A stretch of DNA of 64,000 bases from G965213525 sp965213525 (GTDB lineage: Bacteria > Actinomycetota > Acidimicrobiia > Acidimicrobiales > Poriferisodalaceae): contig OZ243889.1 of NCBI GenBank assembly GCA_965213525.1, forward strand, positions 1,984,001-2,048,000. The letters run 5' to 3'. The translations under genes and the position numbers were made by a program. Positions 34,254 through 43,800 of the stretch are shown here, piece after piece. The notes beneath the pieces were generated by a model that saw only the letters and a program-made list of their open reading frames with translations, did not search any database and was not told the origin of the DNA. How positions within the stretch are numbered: position 1 is the first letter of the stretch; every line of letters begins with the position of its first letter.

Positions 34254-36800
34254 GTGCTCAAGCTCACCCTCCGGGGCGTGTTCGACCACAAGATCCGCTT
34301 CGCCCTCACCGCGTTCGCCGTCGTGTTGGGCGTGGCGTTCGTGGTGGCGTCCTTCGTCATCAGCGACGGCCTCTCTGACACCTTCGACGAGATCGTCGAG
34401 GGCATCAACGCCGACCTCGACGCCGAGGTGCGAGCGGCGACCGACTTCGACGACGGCACCGGTCTCGGCACCCCGATCGACGAGAGCGTCCTCGAGGTCG
34501 TCGCGTCGGTCGACGGCGTCGACGAGGCCAGCCCGGTGCTGGACAGCCTGTCGATCGTGCCCCTCGACGCCGACGGCGACCCGCTGCAGACCGGCGGAGC
34601 GCCCATCACCTCGTTCAACTACGACGAGTCGACGGCCTCGGCCATCGAGATCGTCGACGGGCAGGGGCCAGGACCCGGCGAGTTCGCCGTCGATCTGGCC
34701 ACCGCAGCCGACGACGGCTACGAGGTCGGCCAGACCTACGACGTGGTCACCAGCAGCGGTCGGGAGAGCTTCCAGCTCGCCGGGACCTTCCGGTTCGGTG
34801 ACGACGACGTGCTCGCCGGCGCGAGCCTGCTGGCCTTCGACCTCGGCGACCTCCAGCGCATGACGAACCTCGACGACCGGTTGCAGCGGATCCAGGTGAT
34901 CGCCGCAGACGGGGTCTCACCCACCGAGCTCGTCGACCGGCTGAGCGTCGCGCTGCCCGACGGGGTCGAGGCAGTTCGCGCCGAGGTGGCCACGAGCGAG
35001 GACCAGGACGACTTCGGCGCCATCGTCGACGTGTTGCGCAACGCCCTGTTGGGCTTCGCCGGGGTGTCGGTGTTCGTCAGCGCGTTCCTGATCAACAACA
35101 CCTTCAACATCGTGCTGGGTCAGCGGGTGCGCGAGCTGGCGCTGCTGCGAGCCGTCGGTGCGTCGGCCCGCCAGGTGCGGGTCGCGGTGCTCGGCGAGTC
35201 GTTGCTGGTGGGCGTCGTCGCCACCGTGGTGGGCATCGCAGGCGGTGTGGCGCTCGCCTTCGGTCTGCGCAGCCTGCTGGGTGCGTTCGGCTTCGATCTG
35301 CCCACGTTCGGCCTGCGGGTGTCGCCGGTGGCGTTGATCCTGGCGGTCGTGGTGGGCATCGGGGTCACCATGTTGGCCTCGATCACCCCGTCGCGGCGGG
35401 CCAGCCGGGTGCCCCCGGTGGCGGCGATGAGCGACGGGTTCGTGTTCGGCGGCGGCGAAGGACGACGCCGCACGCTCATCGGGGCGAGCCTGTTCGCCGT
35501 CGGCGTGATCGCGCTGCTCGTCGGCCTGTCCGTGTCGTTCGACCGGGCGCTGACCCAGTTGCTGTACCTGGCCGCCGGGGCGATCGGCGTGTTCGTCGGG
35601 GTGACGTTGCTCTCGCCCCTGTTCTCGGGACCGGCCGCCCGAATGATCGGGGCGCCGCTGCGCTGGATCCCCTGGCTCGGTGTCTCGGGACGTCTCGCCC
35701 GGGAGAACTCCTCGCGCAACACCCAGCGGACCGCAGCCACCGCCGGGGCCCTGATGATCGGCCTGGCGTTGGTGGGGACGGTCTCGACCGCGGGTGAGTC
35801 GCTGAAGGTGACGTTCAGAGCGACCCTCGACTCGGCGATCGAGGCCGACTTCTACGTGTCGGGCGGGGGGTTCGGCGTGCCGTTCGGGTCGGGGCTCGCC
35901 GAGCAGATCGACGCGTCGCCGTCGTTCGACCGGGTGACGCCGTTCCGCTTCGGCCGGGCCGACGTCGGCGGCTTGGAGAAGGACGTCTTCGCCGCCGACC
36001 TGGCCGAGCTCGACGGCTTGATCGATCCGGACGTGGTCGACGGGTCGTTGGCCGACGCCGGTCCCGGTGACATCCTGGTGCAGTCCAACCCGGCGGGGGA
36101 CCGAGGGTTGGCCGCCGGCGACGTGGTCGACGTCGCCTACGCCGACGGCGACACCGAGCAGCTGCGGGTGGCCGCCATCTATGACGACGCCACCATCCTC
36201 GGCGACTGGACGATCGACCTGTCGAGCTGGCAGCTCGGACGCTTCAGCACCACCGACGACGTGTTCGTGGCGGCGGCGGCCGCTGACGGCGTCGAGCTGG
36301 CCGAGGCCGCCGCCGAGATCGATGCGATCGCCGCGTCGTATCCGCAGGTGAGCGTCGAGACAGCTGACCAGTTCGCCGTCAGCCAGGAGAGCCAGATCGA
36401 CTCGTTCCTGGCGATCGTGAACGGGATGCTCGCCTTCGCCGTGCTGATCGCCCTGCTCGGCATCGCCAACACGTTGGCGCTGTCGGTGTTCGAGCGCACA
36501 CGTGAGATCGGGTTGCTGCGGGCGGTCGGGATGTCACGTCGTCAGACCCGCAGCATGGTGCGGTGGGAGGCGGCGATCGTCGCGATCTTCGGCGCCCTGC
36601 TCGGGGTCGCGTTGGGGATCATCTTCGGCTACGCCGTGGTCGTCGCCCTGCCCGATTCGGTGGTCAACGACTTCGCCGTCCCGGTGGGGACGCTGGTCAC
36701 CTACGTCGTCATCGCAGGGATCGCCGGGCTGATCGCCGCCATCTACCCGGCTCGGAGGGCGTCTCGCCTCGACGTCCTGGACGCCATCAGCCACCGGTAG
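34254..36800 (+). CDS. FtsX-like ABC transporter permease
   Basis: An 848-aa membrane protein with duplicated FtsX/MacB permease cores. An N-terminal helix (FALTAFAVVLGVAFVVASFV) is followed by a large extracytoplasmic domain (about 40-255). Three core helices with the coupling motif ELALLRAVGASARQVRVAVL lie at about 260-385, then two more helices. A second extracytoplasmic domain (about 500-715) precedes a second core with REIGLLRAVGMSRRQTRSMV and the terminal ARRASRLDVLDAI. It forms an exporter or lipoprotein-release-type machine with the preceding ATPase. GTG start, 3 bases after the ATPase stop. Confidence 0.92.
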   Translation: MLKLTLRGVFDHKIRFALTAFAVVLGVAFVVASFVISDGLSDTFDEIVEGINADLDAEVRAATDFDDGTGLGTPIDESVLEVVASVDGVDEASPVLDSLSIVPLDADGDPLQTGGAPITSFNYDESTASAIEIVDGQGPGPGEFAVDLATAADDGYEVGQTYDVVTSSGRESFQLAGTFRFGDDDVLAGASLLAFDLGDLQRMTNLDDRLQRIQVIAADGVSPTELVDRLSVALPDGVEAVRAEVATSEDQDDFGAIVDVLRNALLGFAGVSVFVSAFLINNTFNIVLGQRVRELALLRAVGASARQVRVAVLGESLLVGVVATVVGIAGGVALAFGLRSLLGAFGFDLPTFGLRVSPVALILAVVVGIGVTMLASITPSRRASRVPPVAAMSDGFVFGGGEGRRRTLIGASLFAVGVIALLVGLSVSFDRALTQLLYLAAGAIGVFVGVTLLSPLFSGPAARMIGAPLRWIPWLGVSGRLARENSSRNTQRTAATAGALMIGLALVGTVSTAGESLKVTFRATLDSAIEADFYVSGGGFGVPFGSGLAEQIDASPSFDRVTPFRFGRADVGGLEKDVFAADLAELDGLIDPDVVDGSLADAGPGDILVQSNPAGDRGLAAGDVVDVAYADGDTEQLRVAAIYDDATILGDWTIDLSSWQLGRFSTTDDVFVAAAAADGVELAEAAAEIDAIAASYPQVSVETADQFAVSQESQIDSFLAIVNGMLAFAVLIALLGIANTLALSVFERTREIGLLRAVGMSRRQTRSMVRWEAAIVAIFGALLGVALGIIFGYAVVVALPDSVVNDFAVPVGTLVTYVVIAGIAGLIAAIYPARRASRLDVLDAISHR

Positions 36801-36851
36801 GCGCCGGCCGGTCGAGCGCGAACGCCGACGGGCGACCGGGCGGGCGGGCAA

Positions 36852-36920
36852 CGGGCGACCGGTCGTGAGCGGGCGGGCGGGCGTCGGGCGACCGGTCGTG
36901 AGCGGGCGGGCGACCGGTCG
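36852..36920. repeat. 29-bp tandem repeat ending in a perfect 18-bp palindrome
   Basis: The units at 36852-36880 and 36881-36908 share the core CGGGCGACCGGTCGTGAGCG. A third partial copy becomes the palindrome CGGGCGACCGGTCGCCCG at 36903-36920. It sits between the ABC permease stop and the PPOX gene and could fold as a terminator-like hairpin. Confidence 0.8.
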
Positions 36921-36978
36921 CCCGTCGTCGGGCCAGGGGCCGCCACGTCAGCCGCCGGGGGTCTGAGATGATCAGACG

Positions 36979-37395
36979 ATGTCGACCGCCCCCGGCCAGC
37001 TCGGCCCCGAGGCGCTCGAGTTCCTCACCGAGCGGCACCTCGCCAGCCTCACGCTCGTGCGCCCCGACGGGCGCCCCCACGTCACGCCCATCGGGGTCAC
37101 CTGGGACCCTGACGCCGGGCTCGCCCGCATCATCACCTGGTCGGGTTCGGCGAAGGCCCGCCTGCTGGAGCGTCACGGCGACTCGGTCGCCGCGGTGTGC
37201 CAGGTGGACGGCGGACGGTGGCTGACCCTGGAGGGCACCGCCACGGTCACCGCCGACGCCGACCGATGCGCCGAGGCGATCGCCCGCTACGCGCGGCGGT
37301 ACCAGCCGCCGAAGGATCGTGGCGCCGACCGCCGGGCGATCGAGATCACCGTCGAGCGGGTGCTGGGCTCTTCCCGTCTCCTCGGATCGAGCTGA
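36979..37395 (+). CDS. PPOX-class flavin/F420-dependent oxidoreductase
   Basis: A 138-aa split-barrel (pyridoxamine-phosphate-oxidase-like) protein, of the group common in actinobacteria that often uses F420. Motifs: FLTERHLASLTLVRPDGRPH, VTPIGVTWD, and SAKARLLERHGDSVAAVCQV. The late segment GRWLTLEGTATVTADADRC is typical. The substrate is unknown. The ATG at 36979 lies 6 bases after GATGAT, a plausible leaderless -10. A hairpin containing its stop follows. Confidence 0.85.
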   Translation: MSTAPGQLGPEALEFLTERHLASLTLVRPDGRPHVTPIGVTWDPDAGLARIITWSGSAKARLLERHGDSVAAVCQVDGGRWLTLEGTATVTADADRCAEAIARYARRYQPPKDRGADRRAIEITVERVLGSSRLLGSS

Positions 37396-37409
37396 CCCCG
37401 TTCGGGTCA
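37393..37409 (+). terminator. Hairpin at the stop of the PPOX gene
   Basis: TGACCC (37393-37398), loop CGTTC, GGGTCA (37404-37409). The TGA of the first arm is the PPOX stop codon. It lies between convergent genes. Confidence 0.5.
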
Positions 37410-37465
37410 CCGTCGGTGGATCAGCGCTCCTCGGCCGCACCGAGGTCGTCGACGGCGTCGACTGG

Positions 37466-38404
37466 TCAGCGCTCCTCGAGGGCGTCGAGATCGGCGGCGG
37501 CGTCGAGATCGGCGAGATCGGCGGCGGCATCGAGGCTGGCGGCGGCATCGAGGTCGGCGGCGGCGCCGAGGTCGTCGAAGCCAGCCGGCGGCACGCCCCG
37601 GGCACCAGACCCCTCGGCGACGGGCGGCAGGGGACGGCGGCGCTGGCAGCGGGCACACCAGTAGGTCGGACGCCGCTGGGGGCCGAGACCTTCGACGGTG
37701 ATGCGCCCGGCGCAGCGAGGGCAGCTGCGCCGCTCACGGCCGTAGACCGCCAGACCGCGGCCGTGGGTGACCCGGCGTGACCGAGTGAGGTTGGCCCGCA
37801 ACAGGCGGTTGGCCCGGGCGTAGAGCCGCCGGCGTTCGTCGTCGCCGAGGGCGCCGAGGGGGGTGCGCGGGTGCACCTGCTCAGCCCAGAGCACCTCGGA
37901 CTTGTAGACGTTGCCGATCCCACACGCCGGTCGTTGGTCGAGCAGCACCTGGCCGATCTCGGTGTCCGGGGGCAGCCACCCGGCCCGCTCGACGGCGGCG
38001 TCGAGATCGACGTCGGTGTGGCAGAGATCGGGGCCGAGTCGCTCCCACGGCCGTTCAGGGTCACCGGGGAGGAGCAGCCGCGCGACGGGGGTGGCCCGCA
38101 GCACCGCCTGGTGCTCAGCGGTGCGGATGAGCGCTCGCAGCTCACCGGGGTGCCCGGGCAGGCGTCGTCCGGCGGCCACGAGATCCCAGGACCCGTTCAT
38201 CAACAGGTGCGAGTCGAGCACGTGGCCGGAGTCGAAGGTGATGACGAGGTGCTTGCCGTGGGCCTCGACCGAGGTCACGGTGGTCCCGGCCGCAGGCAGC
38301 CGGGTGGCCAGGGTGCGGTGGACGCGCAGCTCGAGCACCTCGTGACCGACGAGCGCCGGACGCAGGCGGGCGGCGGCCCGGTAGATGGTGTCACCCTCGG
38401 GCAC
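37466..38404 (-). CDS. Fpg/Nei-family DNA glycosylase
   Basis: A 312-aa bifunctional DNA glycosylase/AP lyase for oxidised bases. The mature N-terminus PEGDTIYRAAARL carries the catalytic Pro and Glu and is of the actinobacterial Nei2/Nei type. The conserved Lys is in AHGKHLVITF, the helix-two-turn-helix in ACGIGNVYKSEVLW, and the zinc finger in CPRC ... CARC near residues 235-260. GTG at 38404 is fixed by the PEGD start; the open frame to 39136 runs through repeats. After the zinc finger is an unusual tail of about 45 residues made of Ala/Asp/Leu repeats (DLDAAASLDAAADLADLDAA). Confidence 0.92.
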   Translation of the reverse strand: MPEGDTIYRAAARLRPALVGHEVLELRVHRTLATRLPAAGTTVTSVEAHGKHLVITFDSGHVLDSHLLMNGSWDLVAAGRRLPGHPGELRALIRTAEHQAVLRATPVARLLLPGDPERPWERLGPDLCHTDVDLDAAVERAGWLPPDTEIGQVLLDQRPACGIGNVYKSEVLWAEQVHPRTPLGALGDDERRRLYARANRLLRANLTRSRRVTHGRGLAVYGRERRSCPRCAGRITVEGLGPQRRPTYWCARCQRRRPLPPVAEGSGARGVPPAGFDDLGAAADLDAAASLDAAADLADLDAAADLDALEER

Positions 38405-38448
38405 GCCCAGCAGTCTGTCGGTCGCCGCCTCGCCCGCCACCCTCCTCC

Positions 38449-38940
<492 letters not shown>

Positions 38941-38981
38941 CAGCTGCTCGACTCGGGGCGGCGTCGCTACGGTCGGCGTGT

Positions 38982-39755
38982 GTGAGCAGGCACGCCGTCG
39001 TGAACCGCCGGTACTGGGGCGAGGTGGCCGAGGAGTGGGTCGCCGGGGGCGCACGCAACTGGGTTCGTGACGAGCCGGTGTGGGGGCAGTGGCAGCTCCC
39101 CGAGACCGAGGTCGGCCTCCTCCCCCGTGATCTCACCGGATCACGGGCCGTCGAGCTCGGCTGCGGGACGGGCTACGTGTCGTCGTGGCTGGCTCGACGG
39201 GGCGCCGACGTCGTCGGCCTCGACGTGACCCGGGCCCAGCTCTCCACCGCTCAGATGCTGTCGGCACGGCACCGGGTCGCTGTGGCGTTCGTCGAAGCCG
39301 ACGCCGAAGCGACGCCGCTGCGGACGGGCAGCTTCGATCTGGCCATCTCGGAGTACGGCGCGGCGTTGTGGTGTGACCCCCGGGTCTGGGTGCCCGAAGC
39401 AGCCCGCCTGCTGCGTCCCGGTGGCGAGCTGATCGTGCTGAGCGCCCATCCCCTCGCCGTCATCTGCTACCCCGACGACGGCTCGGCGCTCACCGCCGAT
39501 GACGTCTGCCTGCGGCGGTCCTGGTTCGACACGTGGCGCCTCGACTGGCGGGAGGTGGAGGAGGATCCGGGCGGCATCGAGTTCACCCTGCCGGTCGCCG
39601 AGTGGTTCGCCGTGCTGGTCGACAGCGGGTTCGACGTCACCGACCACCGGGAGCTGCGACCTCCGCCCGATGTCACCGGCACCCCCTTCTCGGTCAGCGC
39701 CGAGTGGGCCCGTCGGTTTCCCAGCGAGCTGGTCTGGCGGGCCCGCCGCCGCTGA
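38982..39755 (+). CDS. Class I SAM-dependent methyltransferase
   Basis: A 257-aa methyltransferase. Motif I: AVELGCGTGYVSSWLARRG. Motif II: VVGLDVTRAQL. Motif III region: AFVEADAEATPLRTGSFDLA. Then EAARLLRPGGELIVLSAHPL. The N-terminal VVNRRYWGEVAEEWVAGG is typical of small-molecule methyltransferases. The substrate is unknown. The GTG at 38982 lies 8 bases after a TACGGT box (38968-38973). The upstream frame runs through the repeat cluster and is rejected. Confidence 0.9.
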   Translation: MSRHAVVNRRYWGEVAEEWVAGGARNWVRDEPVWGQWQLPETEVGLLPRDLTGSRAVELGCGTGYVSSWLARRGADVVGLDVTRAQLSTAQMLSARHRVAVAFVEADAEATPLRTGSFDLAISEYGAALWCDPRVWVPEAARLLRPGGELIVLSAHPLAVICYPDDGSALTADDVCLRRSWFDTWRLDWREVEEDPGGIEFTLPVAEWFAVLVDSGFDVTDHRELRPPPDVTGTPFSVSAEWARRFPSELVWRARRR

Positions 39756-39761
39756 GCCCGC

Positions 39762-39791
39762 TGGCGTGCGCACCATGACATGCGCACGCCA
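39762..39791. terminator. Perfect 11-bp inverted repeat between convergent genes
   Basis: TGGCGTGCGCA (39762-39772) and TGCGCACGCCA (39781-39791) around an 8-base loop. It lies between the methyltransferase stop and the end of the lhr-like locus and probably serves both strands. Confidence 0.65.
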
Positions 39792-39834
39792 TGTGACACG
39801 CACCGCTGCGCCGCACGATCGACCTCGCCCCGCA

Positions 39835-40830
39835 TCAGGGGCGGTAGATCGGGCCTTTGAAGCCGGGCTGGAAGCCGTGGTCGAGCAACGTCGCGGTCAG
39901 CTCCGCCTCGTCCCAGCCCACCCCGTCGATCTTGCGGATCTCGAGCTGGCGGAGGCGACCGTCCTTCACGAGGGCCTGCAGGGCGTCGATCCAGCGCAGG
40001 TCATCGGCGGCGCCGGGGAACGTCACCACCGATCGCGCCCCCCGTTCGAGCTCGACGAGGGGCTGACCGTCGGCGATGACCACGTAGGCACCGGCCGACC
40101 GTGAGGGTCGGCCACGGGTCTCGGGCCAACCGAGGGTGGCCCCGAAGGGCTGTGCCGGGTCGACGGCGGCGAGGACGACGACCGAGGGGAGATCCTCGGG
40201 GTCCTCGAGACCGTCGGGGTCGCCCACGAGGTGCCCGGCCGCATCGGCCCGGTGGCCCCGCAACCGGTCGACGGCCCCGGGCAGAGCGAACTGGGCGCCC
40301 CCGAGCCCGGCCACGAAGTACCCCCGCCGCACCCGGCCTCGCTCCTCCAGCAGTCGCAGGACCCCATAGACCCCGGCGAACCCGCCCTCGACGCCCTCGG
40401 CCAGGGCGCCCTCCCGGGTGAGCACCCCGTGGCGTTCGAGCAGCTGCAACGCCCGGGCGTGGGTGGCCTCGGTGGGTGTCGGCAGCGGCTCCAACGCCGG
40501 CGCGACGAGCGACCACCGGCCTGCGCCTGCCGGCGGCCCGAGTCGGCTGAGCTGACCAGGTCTCGGACGCCGGCGACCCACCGCCGAGTGCCGCCGACCC
40601 CCACCGCCGCGACCGGCGCCGCTACGACCGCCGCCACCGCCACCCCGGCGCCCACCGACGCCGGCGACGAACGATCGCAGCGGCGCCAGGGTGTCGTTGG
40701 TGACCTCCCCGGCCCACACGAGGTCCCACAGGGCGCTCAGCACGGCGTCGGGTTCGGCGGTGCCGGCGCCCACCACGAGGTCGGCCCAGAACGACGCACC
40801 CCGGGTGCCGAGGTGTTCGCGCAGGCGCAC
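39835..40830 (-). CDS. Lhr-like helicase, C-terminal part (separated by frameshift)
   Basis: 331 aa corresponding to the C-terminal end of long Lhr helicases: SFWADLVVGAGTAEPDAVLS, ALWDLVWAGEVTNDTLAPLR, a Gly/Arg-rich insert, then GRWSLVAP, LLERHGVLTREGALAEG, GRVRRGYFVAGLGGAQFALP and WDEAELTATLLDHGFQPGFK. It lies in a different frame from the upstream 1225-aa part. Reading DELHVRLREHL back from the GTG at 40830 shows that the true junction is near 40850. It is either a separately translated fragment of a broken gene or a sequence error. Confidence 0.8.
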   Translation of the reverse strand: MRLREHLGTRGASFWADLVVGAGTAEPDAVLSALWDLVWAGEVTNDTLAPLRSFVAGVGGRRGGGGGGRSGAGRGGGGRRHSAVGRRRPRPGQLSRLGPPAGAGRWSLVAPALEPLPTPTEATHARALQLLERHGVLTREGALAEGVEGGFAGVYGVLRLLEERGRVRRGYFVAGLGGAQFALPGAVDRLRGHRADAAGHLVGDPDGLEDPEDLPSVVVLAAVDPAQPFGATLGWPETRGRPSRSAGAYVVIADGQPLVELERGARSVVTFPGAADDLRWIDALQALVKDGRLRQLEIRKIDGVGWDEAELTATLLDHGFQPGFKGPIYRP

Positions 40831-43800
40831 GTGCAGCTCGTCGTCGGACGGTCGTCGTCACCGGGGGTGGGGATCAGCAGACCGGCTTGGTCGCGGAAGG
40901 CGAGGCGCACCCGCCCGTCCCGGGTGCCGATCGAGCCGGCGCCGGCCCAGACGAGCTCGCCGGTGGACATGAGGGCGTCGAGGTCGCCGGGCCGATAGCC
41001 GGCGACCCGGGCCGCCAGGACGTCGGCCTCGAGCACCGACGCGGGGATCGCCGCCCCCTGGAGCTGCTCGATGGCCTCGACGAGCGCGTCGGCCCCCCGG
41101 CGGGGGCGGTCAGCGGAGTGCCAGGCCGGCAGGAACCGGGCAAAGGTCTGTTGGTCGACCGGTTCGACCTCGTTGCGCAGCACGGCCAGCGACCGGCGAC
41201 GCAGCTGGCGCAGCACCTCGACGTCGCACCACTCGCGCTCGACGCCCCCGGGTCGGAACTCGCCTCGCACCACCCGGTCGCGCTCGGCGAGGGCGGCCAC
41301 GGCCCTCTCGACCCGGTCGACCCCGATCGACAGCCGCCCTGCGATCTCGGTGGCGTGGAAGGGCCCGTGCGTGCGGGCGTAGCGGGCGACGATGTCACCG
41401 AGGGGATCGTCGACCGGCTCGGTGAACGCAGCGGGCAACCCCGGCGGCAGGGCGGTGCCGAGGGCGTCTCGGTACCGGGCGGCGTCCTCGGCGGCCACCC
41501 ACCGGGACGCACCACCGATGCCGACCTCGACGCCACGACGCTCCTCGGCGAGCCGGCGCAGCACCCCGGCGGCGTCGATGCCCTCACAACGGGCCTCGAC
41601 CTCGGCGACGGTCAGGTCGCCCAGGCGTCGCAACAGATCAGCGACGTCGTCGTCGCTGCGGGCTCGGCGCCCCTCGACCAGGCCCTGCAGCTCGAGCTCG
41701 AGACGGGCGAGGGCCTCGGGGTCGACGAGCTCGCGCAGCTCCTCGGCACCGAGCAGATCGTCGAGCAGGTCGCGGTCGAGCGCCAGGGCGGCCGCCCGGC
41801 GTTCGGCGAGGGGGGCGTCGCCTTCGTACATGTAGGCGGCGATCCAGCCGAACAGCAGGCTCTGGGCGAACGGCGAGGCGTGCTCGGTGTCGACTGACAC
41901 CACGCGCACCTTGCGGCTGCGCAGATCGCGCAGCAGGCCCTGCAGCGCAGGGACGTCGAAGACCTCCTGCAGGCACTCCCGGGTGGTCTCCAACAGCATG
42001 GGGAACGTGGGGTACTTGGCCGCCACGGTGAGCAGGTCGGCGGCTCGCTGGCGCTGCTGCCACAGCGGGGTGCGCTGGCCTGGCCGACGGCGGGGCAGCA
42101 GCAGGGCCCGCCCGGCGACCTCTCTGAAGCGCGAGGCGAACATCGCCGTCGAGGGCAGCTGGGCGACGACGAGGTCGTGCAGGTCGTCGGGGTCGAGGAG
42201 CAGCTCGTCGACCGGCACCGAGTCCTCGACCTCGGGCAGGCGCAACACGATGCCGTCGTCAGACCACAACAGCTCGACGGGAGCGTCGAAGCGCTCCTCG
42301 AGGCGAGCCTGCAAGGCGATGGCCCACGGGGCGTGCACCTGGGCGCCGAAGGGGCTGAGGATGCAGATGCGCCAGTCGCCGATCTCGTCTCGGAACCGCT
42401 CGATGACGATGGTGCGGTCGCTCGGCAACTCGGTGGTCACCGTGCGCTGCTCGAACAGGTACTCCCAGAGGTTCGATGCCGCCCACTCGTCGAGGCCGTG
42501 GTCGCGCTCGAGGCGGTCGAGGGCGTCGGAGCGGTCGAGCTCGACCAGCTGACGACAGAACGCGCCGACCGCCCGCCCGAGCTCGAGGGGACGCCCAGGC
42601 TTGTCGCCGTGCCAGTACGGCATCTTGCCCGGCTGACCCGGAGCGGGGGTGACGACGACCCGGTCGAAGCCGATCTCCTCGATGCGCCACGTCGTGGCTC
42701 CGAGCAGGAACGACTCGCCGACCCTGGATTCGTAGACCATCTCCTCGTCGAGCTCGCCGACCCGCTTGCCGTCGGGCAAGAAGACGCCGAACAGGCCCCG
42801 GTCGGGGATCGTGCCTGCGTTGGTGACCGCCAGGCGGGCGGCGCCGTCACGGGCCCGCACCGAACCGGCGATCCGGTCCCACACCACCCGGGGCCGCAGG
42901 CCGGCGAACTCCTCTGAGGGATAGCGCCCGGCCAACATGTCGAGCACCGAGAGGAACACCTCATCGGAGAGCTCGGCGTAGGGCGCGGCCCGACGCACCA
43001 GACCCATCAGATCGTCGACCATCCAGTCGTCGACGGCACAGGTGGCCACGATCTGCTGGGCGAGCACGTCGAGGGGGTTGCGTGGGTAGCGCATGTGCTC
43101 GATCTCGCCGTCGAGCATGCGCCGCACGACGACGGCGGCTTCGAGCAGGTCGCCCCGGTGCTTGGGGAAGATGGTGCCCCGGCTGGCTGCCCCGACCTGA
43201 TGGCCGGCCCGGCCGATGCGTTGCAGCCCCCGGCTGACCGCGCCAGGGGACTCGACCTGGACGACCAGGTCGACGGCGCCCATGTCGATGCCGAGCTCGA
43301 GTGAGCTGGTGGCGACGAGGGCCTTGAGCCGCCCGGTCTTCAGATCGTCCTCGAGCACGAGGCGCTGCTCGCGGGACAGCGAGCCGTGGTGAGCCTTGAC
43401 AAGCTCTTCGCCCTCGGGCGGACTGGTGCCGTCGAAGTTGTCGGCCCGTTCGGCGCCTTCGGTGTGCAGCTCGTTGAGGCGGGTGGCGAGCCGCTCGGCG
43501 AGGCGGCGGGAGTTGCAGAACACCAGCGTGGTGCGGTGGGCGAGGATCAGCTCGAGCAGCCGTGGGTGCATCGCCGGCCAGATCGAGCGCCGCTGGGGTT
43601 CGAAGGAGGCCGAGCCGCTGGGGTCGCGGTCGTCGCCGCGGCGGCCCATCTCGGCGAGATCCTCGACGGGCACCACGACCTGGACCTCGAGGTGGGGGCG
43701 GGACCCCTCGTCGACGATGGTGACCGGGCGGGCCTGACCCGGCGCGGCGAACCCGCCGAGGAACCGGGCGATCTCGCTCAGCGGACGTTGGGTCGCCGAC

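Noticed and set aside
40840..40860. Programmed -1 frameshift in lhr
   Set aside because: No X-XXY-YYZ slippery heptamer or suitable downstream structure is evident. A recent indel or a sequence error is simpler.
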